Source: VRUE01 sp963727465 (lineage in GTDB: Bacteria; Actinomycetota; Thermoleophilia; Solirubrobacterales; 70-9). From it: a stretch of 64,000 nucleotides of DNA. Made by a program: the position numbers and the translations under genes. The notes under the pieces are model-generated. The model was given only the letters and a program-made list of their open reading frames with translations. It searched no databases and was not told where the DNA came from. The stretch's first letter is position 1. Each line of letters opens with the position of its first letter. This document shows, piece after piece, positions 54,570 through 62,153 of this stretch. The stretch covers positions 1 through 64,000 of the forward strand of contig CAVSGL010000019.1 in the NCBI GenBank assembly GCA_963727465.1. Reading direction: 5' to 3'.

Positions 54570-54835
54570 TGAGATTTGGGCCCCGGGCTCTTCGGGGAGC
54601 TGATACTCCGCTGAATCTCCTGGTCGGCGGTCTGGTCGTAGTCATCGCCCTGCTCTGCATAGCGCTGGCCTGGGGCCTACTCTCTTCGGGGCATAGTTCC
54701 GTTACCCGATCGCCTGAGACTCGAGCTCGGGGCTCGAGCGTGCGGGCCGGTAAGGGCGGCGCTGGCGATAGGCGAGCGGGGGGCGAAGGCCAGACTGGGT
54801 TTCGCTCGCTTCGGCTGAGGACCGCGGGCGGCTGA
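54557..54835 (+). CDS. Small single-span membrane protein
   Basis: 92 residues from ATG 54557, overlapping the end of lipoprotein B by 13 nt and probably coupled to it. A basic N terminus, one hydrophobic helix (about 20-42, LLVGGLVVVIALLCIALAWG) and a Ser/Arg/Gly-rich tail are all that can be seen. Topology would place the tail outside. It may be the last member of the giant-protein/lipoprotein operon, or a chance frame in GC-rich DNA. Confidence 0.4.
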   Translation: MPRIVRFGPRALRGADTPLNLLVGGLVVVIALLCIALAWGLLSSGHSSVTRSPETRARGSSVRAGKGGAGDRRAGGEGQTGFRSLRLRTAGG

Positions 54836-54881
54836 GCGGGGTCTGCGTTGGAGGGCGCGTCGAAGAGGACGATGATGTCGT

Positions 54882-55772
54882 CTACCCGGTGGCGCAATGC
54901 GCGAGCGCGCTTGCGTAGAAGCGCAGATACGAGGTCCAGTGCTGGTCCCAGTAACCGCGTTCATGGCCGGCGGGCCAGGTGTGGGCGGTGAGGTCGACGC
55001 CGGCGGATTCGAGCGTTTCGCGGAGGGCGATGTCGGAGATGAGGAAGGGGTCTGCGTCGCCGGCGTCGTTCCAGATCGGAATGGGGCCGAAGGCGTCGGG
55101 ATTGGCTCGCAGAGTGGCGAGCACGTCGTTGCGTTCGAAGTCTTCGGCATCGTCGAATGCGCCCGGGGCGGTGTCTTCGGCGCGCAGCCAGAGTGCCGGG
55201 GAATGGCCACCGACCGCGCAGAAACGGCCGGGGTTCTTCAGGGCGAGGTCGTAGGCTCCGAAGCCGCCCATCGAGATGCCGCCGATTGCCACGCGGGTCG
55301 CATCGGTGCCGACCTGCCTGGTGACCGCCGGGATCACCTCGTCGATGACGAGGCTTCCCCAGTCGCCGGTGTCGCGGTTGTGCCAGTAGCTGTCGGCGCT
55401 CCCTTCTGGGATGGCGACGATCGGCGCCGCCTTGCCAAGCCTCGCCAGGGCTTCGAAGAACGGTTCGTCTTCCGTGTAGGTGCCGCGCGTCTCGTTCCTG
55501 CCGTGCAGAAAGATGAGAAGCGGCCGATTGCGCCGGGGGGTCGCGCCCGGCGGGATGACGATCGTCACGGGCTGACTTGCGTCTACGGCCTGGCTCTGGA
55601 TCGAAATCTCCTCGACCTTCGCGCCGTGGGTATCCGCCGGTGCGAGGACGGTGAAGTTCAGCACCATGTAGATGGCGGCGACTGCGACCACGATGCAGGC
55701 CGCGACCGCCGCGTGGCGGCGCCATTTGATCTGCGCCGGCGTGGGGCGAGCTGAACGGGTTGGTTGTGGCAC
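54882..55772 (-). CDS. Membrane-anchored alpha/beta-hydrolase esterase (esterase D/antigen 85-like)
   Basis: 296 residues from GTG 55772. An N-terminal anchor helix (about 20-42) precedes an extracytoplasmic esterase domain: LLIFLHGRNETRGTY, nucleophile elbow AIGGISMGGFGAYD (Ser), acid region WNDAGDADPFL and C-terminal His in WPAGHERGYWDQHW. The fold is that of feruloyl esterase/S-formylglutathione hydrolase and mycolyltransferase-like enzymes; the substrate is unknown. It is divergent from nadC across the TTGCAA array. Confidence 0.85.
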   Translation of the reverse strand: MPQPTRSARPTPAQIKWRRHAAVAACIVVAVAAIYMVLNFTVLAPADTHGAKVEEISIQSQAVDASQPVTIVIPPGATPRRNRPLLIFLHGRNETRGTYTEDEPFFEALARLGKAAPIVAIPEGSADSYWHNRDTGDWGSLVIDEVIPAVTRQVGTDATRVAIGGISMGGFGAYDLALKNPGRFCAVGGHSPALWLRAEDTAPGAFDDAEDFERNDVLATLRANPDAFGPIPIWNDAGDADPFLISDIALRETLESAGVDLTAHTWPAGHERGYWDQHWTSYLRFYASALAHCATG

Positions 55773-55780
55773 CGTGGTTC

Positions 55781-55939
55781 TACTTGCAACCTACATGCAA
55801 AAATTGCAAGTAGGCTTCATGTAACTAGTTGTCGGTTGGGGTCCCGCATCGCACGGTACCTGCAACCTCCTTGCGACTACTAGCAACCGCTTGCAACAAG
55901 ACTTGAAACATCCCTGCAAATCGAAAGATCTACTTGCAA
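55781..55939. promoter_or_regulatory. Array of about ten TTGCAA-like boxes with helical phasing
   Basis: Four perfect palindromic TTGCAA boxes (55784, 55804, 55891, 55934) and near copies fall with their G at 55786, 55797, 55806, 55862, 55873, 55883, 55893, 55905, 55916 and 55936: intervals of 9-12, 20 and 56 nt, close to whole helical turns. CTACTTGCAA and TTGCAAGTAG also form an inverted repeat (55780-55813). The array spans the divergent esterase-nadC region and the annotated nadC start, as expected for a cooperatively binding regulator. Confidence 0.6.
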
Positions 55940-56781
55940 CCGACGCGGTGGTCCGACTGGCGTTGGCCGAGGACGTCGGTGATGGGGGTGACGGGGATGT
56001 GACTTCGGCCGCCACGGTGCCGGAGGGGGCGCGGGGTCGGGCACGGATCTTGCAGAAGGCGCCCGGCGTCGTCTTCGGCCTGGACGTGGTTGCCGAGGCG
56101 ATGCGGCAGTGTGGGGTGGAGGAGGTCGACAGGCTGGTGGTCGAGGGGCAGTGGCGCGACGGGGTGCCGGCCGACGTGGCGCTGGCGAGTGGTCCGGCGG
56201 CCGGGTTGCTCGCCGCGGAGCGGGTCGCGCTCAACTTCCTCGGGCATCTCTCCGGCGTGGCGACGCTGACGGCGCGCTTCGTCGAGGCGGTCGCCGGCAC
56301 CGGCGCGCGGATCCTCGACACGCGCAAGACGACGCCGGGCCTGCGCATGCTGGAGAAGGCCGCGGTCGCCGCGGGCGGCGGCGTCAACCACCGCATGGGC
56401 CTCTACGACGCGATCCTGATCAAGGAGAACCACGTCGCCCTCGCCGGCGGCACCGCCAAGGCGATCCACGCCGCCCGCACCGCGCAGCCCGAGATGCCGC
56501 TCGAGATCGAGTGCCGCAACCTCGACGAGGTCGCCTACGCTCTCGGCGCCGGCGCCGACCGCCTGTTGCTCGACAACATGGAGCCGCCGGCGCTGCGCGA
56601 GGCGGTGAAGCTGCGCGACGAACACGGGGGCAAGCCGACGCTCGAGGCTTCCGGCGGCGCGACGCTCGAAACCGTGCGCGAAATCGCCGAAACCGGCGTC
56701 GATTTCATCTCGGTGGGTGCGCTCACCCACTCGGCCCCGACGCTTGACTTCAGCCTGCTGCTCGATCGGCTGCCCCGTTGA
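55891..56781 (+). CDS. nadC: Nicotinate-nucleotide pyrophosphorylase (carboxylating)
   Basis: 296 residues from TTG 55891; TTG 55903 and GTG 55948 are possible and the true start is uncertain because the first 50 nt lie in the box array. Landmarks: LALAEDVGDGGDGDVTS, LNFLGHLSGVATLTARFV, LDTRKTTPGLRMLEK, GGGVNHRMGLYDAILIKENH, IECRNLDEVAYAL and GVDFISVGALTHS. It converts quinolinate and PRPP to nicotinate mononucleotide. nadA lies 1.7 kb downstream; nadB is not in the window. Confidence 0.94.
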   Translation: MQQDLKHPCKSKDLLATDAVVRLALAEDVGDGGDGDVTSAATVPEGARGRARILQKAPGVVFGLDVVAEAMRQCGVEEVDRLVVEGQWRDGVPADVALASGPAAGLLAAERVALNFLGHLSGVATLTARFVEAVAGTGARILDTRKTTPGLRMLEKAAVAAGGGVNHRMGLYDAILIKENHVALAGGTAKAIHAARTAQPEMPLEIECRNLDEVAYALGAGADRLLLDNMEPPALREAVKLRDEHGGKPTLEASGGATLETVREIAETGVDFISVGALTHSAPTLDFSLLLDRLPR

Positions 56782-56784
56782 GCT

Positions 56785-57510
56785 GTGTTCGACCACGTCA
56801 CGATCCGGGCCGCCGACATAGCCGCCTCGAAGCGCTTCTACGACACGACTCTCGCGACCCTCGGCCTCGAGTCGACCGGCGCGGGCACAGACGGCGCGGC
56901 GCTGCGCTGGAGGGAGTTCGAGGTCGCGCCCGCACGTCCCGATCGTCCGCCGACCCGCAACCTGCACCTGGCCTTCGTCGCTGCCTCACGGGAGGACATC
57001 GATGAGTTCTGGCGGGTGGGCATCGAGGCCGGGTACGAGGACGCCGGCGCGCCCGGCGAGCGCCCCCAGTACACGCCGGACTATTACGGCGCCTTCCTCC
57101 GTGACCCCGACGGCAACAGCGCCGAGGCTGTCCGCCATCGTTACGTGCGAGGTGGCGGCAGCCTCGACCATCTCTGGATCCGCGTGCCCGATCTCGATGC
57201 CGCAGCAGCCTTATACGAAGCGATCGCGCCGCACACCGGATTGCGTGAAGGCCGGCGTTGGGATCATGGCCGGCAGTTCCGCGGCGCTTGGGCGACCCTC
57301 TCGCTGGTCGACGACGACGTCCCGCCGACCGGGGGCTTGCATATGGCCTTTCCCGCCTTGGACAAGGAGACGGTTGAGGACTTCCACCGGACCGCCCTGG
57401 TCGCCGGATGTCGAGACGACGGGCGTCCCCAGCGCCGGGATCTCGCCTACAGCGCCCGCGTGCGCGACCCCGCCGACAACAGCCTTGAATCGACCTTCCC
57501 CCTCACCTGA
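56785..57510 (+). CDS. Two-domain VOC (glyoxalase/dioxygenase fold) protein
   Basis: 241 residues from GTG 56785, 3 nt after nadC. Two vicinal-oxygen-chelate modules are visible: residues 1-120 (FDHVTIRAADIAASKRFYD, YYGAFLRDPDGNSAEAV) and 125-240 (LDHLWIRVPDLDAAAALYE, ARVRDPADNSLEST). His and Glu residues at the expected metal positions are kept in both. Members include lyases, dioxygenases and resistance proteins; this one's substrate is unknown. Tight spacing suggests cotranscription with nadC. Confidence 0.82.
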   Translation: MFDHVTIRAADIAASKRFYDTTLATLGLESTGAGTDGAALRWREFEVAPARPDRPPTRNLHLAFVAASREDIDEFWRVGIEAGYEDAGAPGERPQYTPDYYGAFLRDPDGNSAEAVRHRYVRGGGSLDHLWIRVPDLDAAAALYEAIAPHTGLREGRRWDHGRQFRGAWATLSLVDDDVPPTGGLHMAFPALDKETVEDFHRTALVAGCRDDGRPQRRDLAYSARVRDPADNSLESTFPLT

Positions 57511-57518
57511 CGGCACGT

Positions 57519-58364
57519 CTACTTGAGCAGGCGGGAGAGGCGGCGGTCTTTGAGCACGCGCCCGCCGGTCTGCTCCTTCGGACAGTAGTTCGTCTGATGC
57601 TCGGCGAAGTAGACCGCCTCGATCGCCGTGCCGCAGCGCGGGCAGGGCTCGCCCTCGCGCTTGTGGATCCGCAGCGGCATCGGCAACTTGTCGGGCAGCT
57701 CGGGACCGATCGTGCGCTCGTAGTGCTCGATCGCGTCGCCGAGCACGTGTAGGGCGGCGTGCAGGCGCCCGACCTCCGCCTGGTCCAGCTCCGAGCCCTG
57801 CTTGAAGGGGGAGAGGCGTGCCTCCCAGAGGATCTCGTCGACCCAGGAGCGGCCGATGCCGGCAATGTCGCGCTGGTGGCGCAGCAGCGGGTGCAGGTGG
57901 CGCGGCTGGTCGATCGCCGCGGCGAAGGCGTCGAGCGGCGGTGGGGGCCAGGCCTCCGGCCCCAGCGTCGCCACCGCCTCGTCCTCGTCCACCGCTCCGA
58001 CCGGCAGTAGCTTCGCCCAGGCGCGCTGCTTGGTCCCGAACTCGCGCAGGCGCAGCTCGCGGCCGTCCCCGAGCCGCAGCAGCACACGCGAGGCGCGGTC
58101 TTTGGGCGAGGCCCGTTTGTCGAAGACCCGCAGCCGCCCCGCCGACATCAGGTGGATCAGCAGGGCCAGGTCGCCGAGCTCGACCACCGGCATCTTGCCG
58201 ACGCGCCGAATCGCCGTGATCTCGCGGCCCGCCAGCTCCTCCAGCGGCGGCTCGAAGGTCTTCATCACGTTCATCCCCGGCGCCAGCGCCGATTCGACGG
58301 TCGCGCCCCGCACGGCGGCGTCCAGTCGGCGCGCCGTGATCTCGACCTCCGGAAGCTCGGGCAT
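57519..58364 (-). CDS. Fpg/Nei family DNA glycosylase
   Basis: 281 residues beginning PELPEVE, with catalytic Pro2 and Glu3 and the beta-hairpin lysine in RVGKMPVVEL. The H2TH region reads GIGRSWVDEILWEARLSPF, lacking the usual Asn after GIG. The C-terminal zinc finger is CPRCGTAIEAVYFAE then TNYCPKEQTGG: three Cys with Glu in place of the fourth. It probably removes oxidised bases, but substrate range and zinc binding may differ from MutM. A minus-strand -10-like TACTCT lies 6 nt before the ATG. Confidence 0.85.
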   Translation of the reverse strand: MPELPEVEITARRLDAAVRGATVESALAPGMNVMKTFEPPLEELAGREITAIRRVGKMPVVELGDLALLIHLMSAGRLRVFDKRASPKDRASRVLLRLGDGRELRLREFGTKQRAWAKLLPVGAVDEDEAVATLGPEAWPPPPLDAFAAAIDQPRHLHPLLRHQRDIAGIGRSWVDEILWEARLSPFKQGSELDQAEVGRLHAALHVLGDAIEHYERTIGPELPDKLPMPLRIHKREGEPCPRCGTAIEAVYFAEHQTNYCPKEQTGGRVLKDRRLSRLLK

Positions 58365-58370
58365 GCCGAG

Positions 58371-58376
58371 AGAGTA
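58371..58376 (-). promoter_or_regulatory. Candidate -10 element (TACTCT) for the leaderless Fpg/Nei gene
   Basis: Read on the minus strand, TACTCT is 6 nt before the ATG at 58364 with no ribosome binding site between. Confidence 0.35.
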
Positions 58377-58440
58377 GACTTGTCCTCAGTTCATTCGACT
58401 GGACTCAGGCCAAGGCCATGCCAGCGAACATACGACCAGC

Positions 58441-58460
58441 AAAGCCCTTTCGGGGGCTTT
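58441..58460 (+). other. Hairpin AAAGCCC-tttcgg-GGGCTTT in the nadA leader
   Basis: A perfect 7-bp stem 13 nt before the nadA ATG, in the 109-nt gap between the divergent glycosylase and nadA. It may influence nadA translation or be a leftover terminator. Confidence 0.35.
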
Positions 58461-58473
58461 CGAGGCAACCGAA

Positions 58474-59487
58474 ATGAGAGAGCTGCCGACGATAAACGAG
58501 CCGGTCCCGATGCTCGACCTCAGCCCGGAGGAGGTCGAGGCGATGTCGCGCGAGGTGCGCGAGCTGGCGCGCGAGCGCGACGCCGTGATCCTCGCCCACA
58601 ACTACCAGGTGCCCGAGGTCCAGGAGGTCGCCGACTACACCGGCGACTCGCTCGGCCTCTCGCGCAGGGCGGCTGAGTCGGGCGCCGCGACGATCGCCTT
58701 CTGCGGCGTCCACTTCATGGCCGAGACGGCCTCGATCCTCTCGCCGGAGAAGACCGTGCTGATCCCCGACCTCGAGGCCGGCTGCTCGCTCGCCGATTCG
58801 ATCACCGCCAGCGAGCTGCGCAACTGGAAGGCGCGCCACAGCCCCGACGCGGTCGTCGTCATGTACGTCAACACCTCGGCCGAGGTCAAGGCCGAGACCG
58901 ACTACTGCTGCACCTCCTCGAACGCGGTCAAGGTGGTCGAGCACATCCTGCGCGAGCACGGCCCCGAGACCGAGATCCTCTTCGGGCCCGACATGTGGCT
59001 CGGCTCCTACGTCGAGCGCGAGACCGGCCACTCGATGCACGTCTGGCCGGGCGAGTGCCACGTCCACGCCGGCATCCGCCCCGACGACATCCGCGCCCAG
59101 CGCGCCGCCCACCCCGACGCCGAGTTCCTCGTCCATCCCGAGTGCGGCTGCGTGACCCAGGTGATGGAGTTCGTCGCCGCCGGCGAAGTCGAGAAGGAGG
59201 GCGTGCACATGCTCTCCACCGGGCAGATGCTCGACTACGTGCAGCGGCGCCCCGACGGCGAGTACATCGTCGCCACCGAGAACGGGATGCTGCACCCGCT
59301 GCACCAGGCGGCGCCAGGGGCGAGCCTGATCGAGGCCAACCGGATGGCCTACTGCAAGTACATGAAGATGATCACCCTGCCGAAGCTGCGCGACGGGTTG
59401 CGCGAGATGAAGTTCGAGGTCAGCGTGCCGGCGGAGATCGCCGAGCGGGCGCGCGTGCCGATCGAGCGCATGGTCGCGATCGGCTAG
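58474..59487 (+). CDS. nadA: Quinolinate synthase
   Basis: 337 residues from ATG 58474. Pattern: AVILAHNYQVPEVQEVADYTGDS, IAFCGVHFMAETASILSP, LIPDLEAGCSLADS, YVNTSAEVKAETDYCCTSSNA, HPECGCVTQVMEF and MLHPLHQAAPGAS. Cys in CGVHFMAE, CTSSNA and HPECGC are positioned to bind its 4Fe-4S cluster. It condenses iminoaspartate with dihydroxyacetone phosphate to quinolinate, used by nadC upstream. Confidence 0.95.
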   Translation: MRELPTINEPVPMLDLSPEEVEAMSREVRELARERDAVILAHNYQVPEVQEVADYTGDSLGLSRRAAESGAATIAFCGVHFMAETASILSPEKTVLIPDLEAGCSLADSITASELRNWKARHSPDAVVVMYVNTSAEVKAETDYCCTSSNAVKVVEHILREHGPETEILFGPDMWLGSYVERETGHSMHVWPGECHVHAGIRPDDIRAQRAAHPDAEFLVHPECGCVTQVMEFVAAGEVEKEGVHMLSTGQMLDYVQRRPDGEYIVATENGMLHPLHQAAPGASLIEANRMAYCKYMKMITLPKLRDGLREMKFEVSVPAEIAERARVPIERMVAIG

Positions 59488-59509
59488 GGGTAGATAAAGT
59501 CAGAGGGCG

Positions 59510-61357
59510 ATGGAGCAGGCCACTTCGGAGAGGGCGATCGACCGCGAGCAGCTGCACGAGATCGGGCAGCAGCTGCGGGTCGACTCGGTGCGCTCGGCGG
59601 CGGCCGCGGGCTCCGGTCACCCGACTTCCTCGATGTCGGCCGCCGACCTGATGGCAGTCCTCTTCACGCGCTACCTGCGCTACGACTTCGGCGCCCCGGA
59701 GAACCGCGCCAACGACCACCTGGTCTTCTCCAAGGGCCACGCCTCGCCGCTGCTCTACAGCCTCTACAAGCTGGCCGGGGCGATCGACGACGAGGAGCTG
59801 CTGACCTTCCGCGAGTTCGGCTCGCGCCTACAGGGCCACCCGACGCCGGAGATCCCCTGGGTCGACGTGGCGACCGGCTCGCTCGGCCAGGGCCTGCCGA
59901 TCTCGGTTGGGATCGCGCTCGCCGGCAAACGTCTGGAGCGGGCCGACTTCCGCGTCTGGGTGCTCTGCGGCGACTCCGAGCTCGCCGAGGGCTCGATGTG
60001 GGAGGCCTTCGAGCACGCCGGCAACGCCGGGCTCGACAACATGATCGCGATCGTCGACGTCAACCGGCTCGGCCAGCGCGGGCCGACGATGCACGAGTGG
60101 AACACCGCCTCCTGGGCGGCGCGCGCCGCCGCCTGCGACTGGGACACCCAGGAGATCGACGGCCACGACGCCGAGGCGATCGACGCGGCCTACGCGCGGG
60201 CGCTGGCCGCCGACAGGCCGGCGGTGATCTTCGCCCGCACCAAGAAGGGCTCCGGCGTCGCCGCGGTCGAGGACAAGGACGGCCAGCACGGCAAGCCGCT
60301 GGCCGACCCCGAGGCCGCGGTCGAGGAGCTGGGCGGCGAGCGCTCGCAGCGGATCGAGGTCCAGGGCCCGCCCGCCGAGAAGCCCTACGAGGTCGCGACG
60401 GCGCAGGTCGAGCGGCCGAGCTACGAGCTGGGGGAGAAGGTGGCGACGCGCGGCGCCTACGGCGACGGGCTCGCCTGGCTCGGCTCGATCGACGAGCGCG
60501 TCGTCGCGCTCGACGGCGAGGTCGGCAACTCGACCTACGCCGAACGCTTCGCTGCCAAGCACCCCGAGCGCTTCTTCGAGATGTACATCGCCGAGCAGCA
60601 GATGGTCGCCGCCGGCGTCGGCCTTCAGACGCGCGAGTGGAAGCCCTTCGCTTCCTCCTTCGGCGCCTTCCTCAGCCGCGCCTACGACTTCATCCGCATG
60701 GCGGCGATCTCCGACGCCGACCTGAAGCTCTGCGGCTCCCACGTCGGCGTCTCGATCGGCCCCGACGGCCCCTCGCAGATGGCGCTCGAAGACATCGCCG
60801 CCTTCCGCGCCGTGCTCGACAGCGTCGTCCTCTACCCGAGCGACGCCAACCAGGCGGTGGCGCTGCTCGACGCGATGCGCCGCCACCGCGGCCTCAGCTA
60901 CATGCGCACGACCCGCGGCGCGACGCCGGTGATCTACGAGCCGGGGGAGAGCTTCGAGATCGGCGGCAGCCGCACGGTCCGCTCCGGCGAGGACGACCGC
61001 GTGACCCTGATCGCCGCCGGCATCACCCTGCACGAATCGCTCGCCGCCGCCGAGCAGCTCGCCGGCAGGGGAGTCGCCGCCCGCGTGATCGACCTCTACT
61101 CGGTCAAGCCGGTCGACCGCGACGCGATCCTCGCCGCGGCGAGCGCGACCGAGGCCCTGATCACGGTCGAGGACCACTGGGCCGAGGGCGGTATCGGCGA
61201 GACCGTCGCCGGCGTCCTCGCCGAAGCCGGCGCGAGCACCCCGCTCACCCGCCTCGCCGTCACCGAGCGCCCCGGCAGCGGCCCGCCCGAGGACCTCCTC
61301 CGCGCCGCCGGCATCGACGCGACCGGCATCGTCGCCGCGGTCGAGAAGACGCTTTAA
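59510..61357 (+). CDS. tkt: Transketolase
   Basis: 615 residues, single-chain enzyme of the shorter type. The thiamine diphosphate domain has RSAAAAGSGHPTSSMSAADL, GHASPLLYSLYKLAG, GSLGQGLPISVGIAL and WVLCGDSELAEGSMWEA with the GDS...N metal motif; the Pyr domain has MYIAEQQMVAAGVGLQTR and SSFGAFLSRAYDFIRMAA. It transfers two-carbon units in the pentose phosphate pathway. ATG 59510 lies 22 nt after nadA, so cotranscription is possible. Confidence 0.92.
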   Translation: MEQATSERAIDREQLHEIGQQLRVDSVRSAAAAGSGHPTSSMSAADLMAVLFTRYLRYDFGAPENRANDHLVFSKGHASPLLYSLYKLAGAIDDEELLTFREFGSRLQGHPTPEIPWVDVATGSLGQGLPISVGIALAGKRLERADFRVWVLCGDSELAEGSMWEAFEHAGNAGLDNMIAIVDVNRLGQRGPTMHEWNTASWAARAAACDWDTQEIDGHDAEAIDAAYARALAADRPAVIFARTKKGSGVAAVEDKDGQHGKPLADPEAAVEELGGERSQRIEVQGPPAEKPYEVATAQVERPSYELGEKVATRGAYGDGLAWLGSIDERVVALDGEVGNSTYAERFAAKHPERFFEMYIAEQQMVAAGVGLQTREWKPFASSFGAFLSRAYDFIRMAAISDADLKLCGSHVGVSIGPDGPSQMALEDIAAFRAVLDSVVLYPSDANQAVALLDAMRRHRGLSYMRTTRGATPVIYEPGESFEIGGSRTVRSGEDDRVTLIAAGITLHESLAAAEQLAGRGVAARVIDLYSVKPVDRDAILAAASATEALITVEDHWAEGGIGETVAGVLAEAGASTPLTRLAVTERPGSGPPEDLLRAAGIDATGIVAAVEKTL

Positions 61358-61452
61358 CCCGGCGCGTCGACTTCACCAAGCCTTGGTCCTGGCTTGGCCG
61401 GGGGCTTGCCCGGTGAAGCGCAGAATGGCGTTGTCCAAGCAAGGAGAACGCC

Positions 61453-61713
61453 ATGAACAACAGACGAGCCAAGGCCGCGGCGACCGCCACCGTGCTGGGG
61501 CTGGGCGCGCTCGGCGGCGCCGCGATGGCGACCAACCAGGGCCTGCCCACTCAGACCGGAGGCGCGAAGACCGCCTCGGTCACCACCGGCGCCAGCGGCA
61601 CGGGCGCCGCAACGGCTCAGCCCGCGACGCTCAGCGAAGGCGCTGTGGCCCGCGCGCCGATCGTCACCCGCGCCAGCGGCGGCGCCGGCAGCCTCACTCC
61701 GACCGACGACTGA
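61453..61713 (+). CDS. Small exported protein of unknown function
   Basis: 86 residues behind a strong CAAGGAGAA site. A basic N terminus and hydrophobic segment (TATVLGLGALGGAAMA) look like a signal peptide; the rest is a low-complexity Ala/Thr/Gly/Ser chain with no motif. The strong binding site argues that it is translated. It ends 16 nt before a family A hairpin. Confidence 0.55.
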   Translation: MNNRRAKAAATATVLGLGALGGAAMATNQGLPTQTGGAKTASVTTGASGTGAATAQPATLSEGAVARAPIVTRASGGAGSLTPTDD

Positions 61714-61729
61714 GCAAGCCTCAGCCAAC

Positions 61730-61774
61730 CGCGGTCGAGGTTTTCGCCGCATAGCGGTGAAAACCTCGACTGCG
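61730..61774. repeat. Family A hairpin, copy 3
   Basis: CGCGGTCGAGGTTTTCGCCGC is mirrored by the complementary right arm ending AACCTCGACTGCG (one G-U pair), with loop sequence CCGCATAGCGG shared with copies at 16219 and 16280. It separates two convergent genes. Confidence 0.65.
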
Positions 61775-61775
61775 C

Positions 61776-62153
61776 TCAGTCGTCGGCGCCGTGGCCGCCG
61801 GAGTCGCCGCCATGTCCGCCGCCGCCATGTCCGCCGCCGCCGTGTGAGTCGTCGCCTTCCTGGGGCGGCTGCGTTTCGGTCGGCGGAATCGTCGTTTCGG
61901 GTGGCGGCGTCGTTTCGGGCGGGGATTCGGGCGTCGTCGGCGAGGTGGTGCCGCCGCCGGAGCCGGAACCTGAGGAGCCGCGACCGCTGTTGGAGCTCGC
62001 GGTCGGCGCCAGCGCGTCGCCGGCGGAGATCGGTTCGGAGGCGAGGCCGATTTGGCGGCTCGCCAGGTTGCTGGCGGCGATCGCGACGACGACCGCCACG
62101 GCGATGCCGAGCAGGGCGAGGCCGATCCATTTGAGCGTCGCGGCGGAGGTCAT
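61776..62153 (-). CDS. Single-span membrane protein with His/Gly-rich tail
   Basis: 125 residues from ATG 62153, overlapping the histidine kinase stop by 4 nt (ATGA). One helix (about 8-30, WIGLALLGIAVAVVVAIAAS) is followed by a Ser/Gly/Pro/Thr-rich chain and a C-terminal DDSHGGGGHGGGGHGG region that could bind metal ions outside the membrane. It is the last gene of a response regulator-kinase-membrane protein operon and could be an accessory sensor; this is inference. Confidence 0.6.
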   Translation of the reverse strand: MTSAATLKWIGLALLGIAVAVVVAIAASNLASRQIGLASEPISAGDALAPTASSNSGRGSSGSGSGGGTTSPTTPESPPETTPPPETTIPPTETQPPQEGDDSHGGGGHGGGGHGGDSGGHGADD

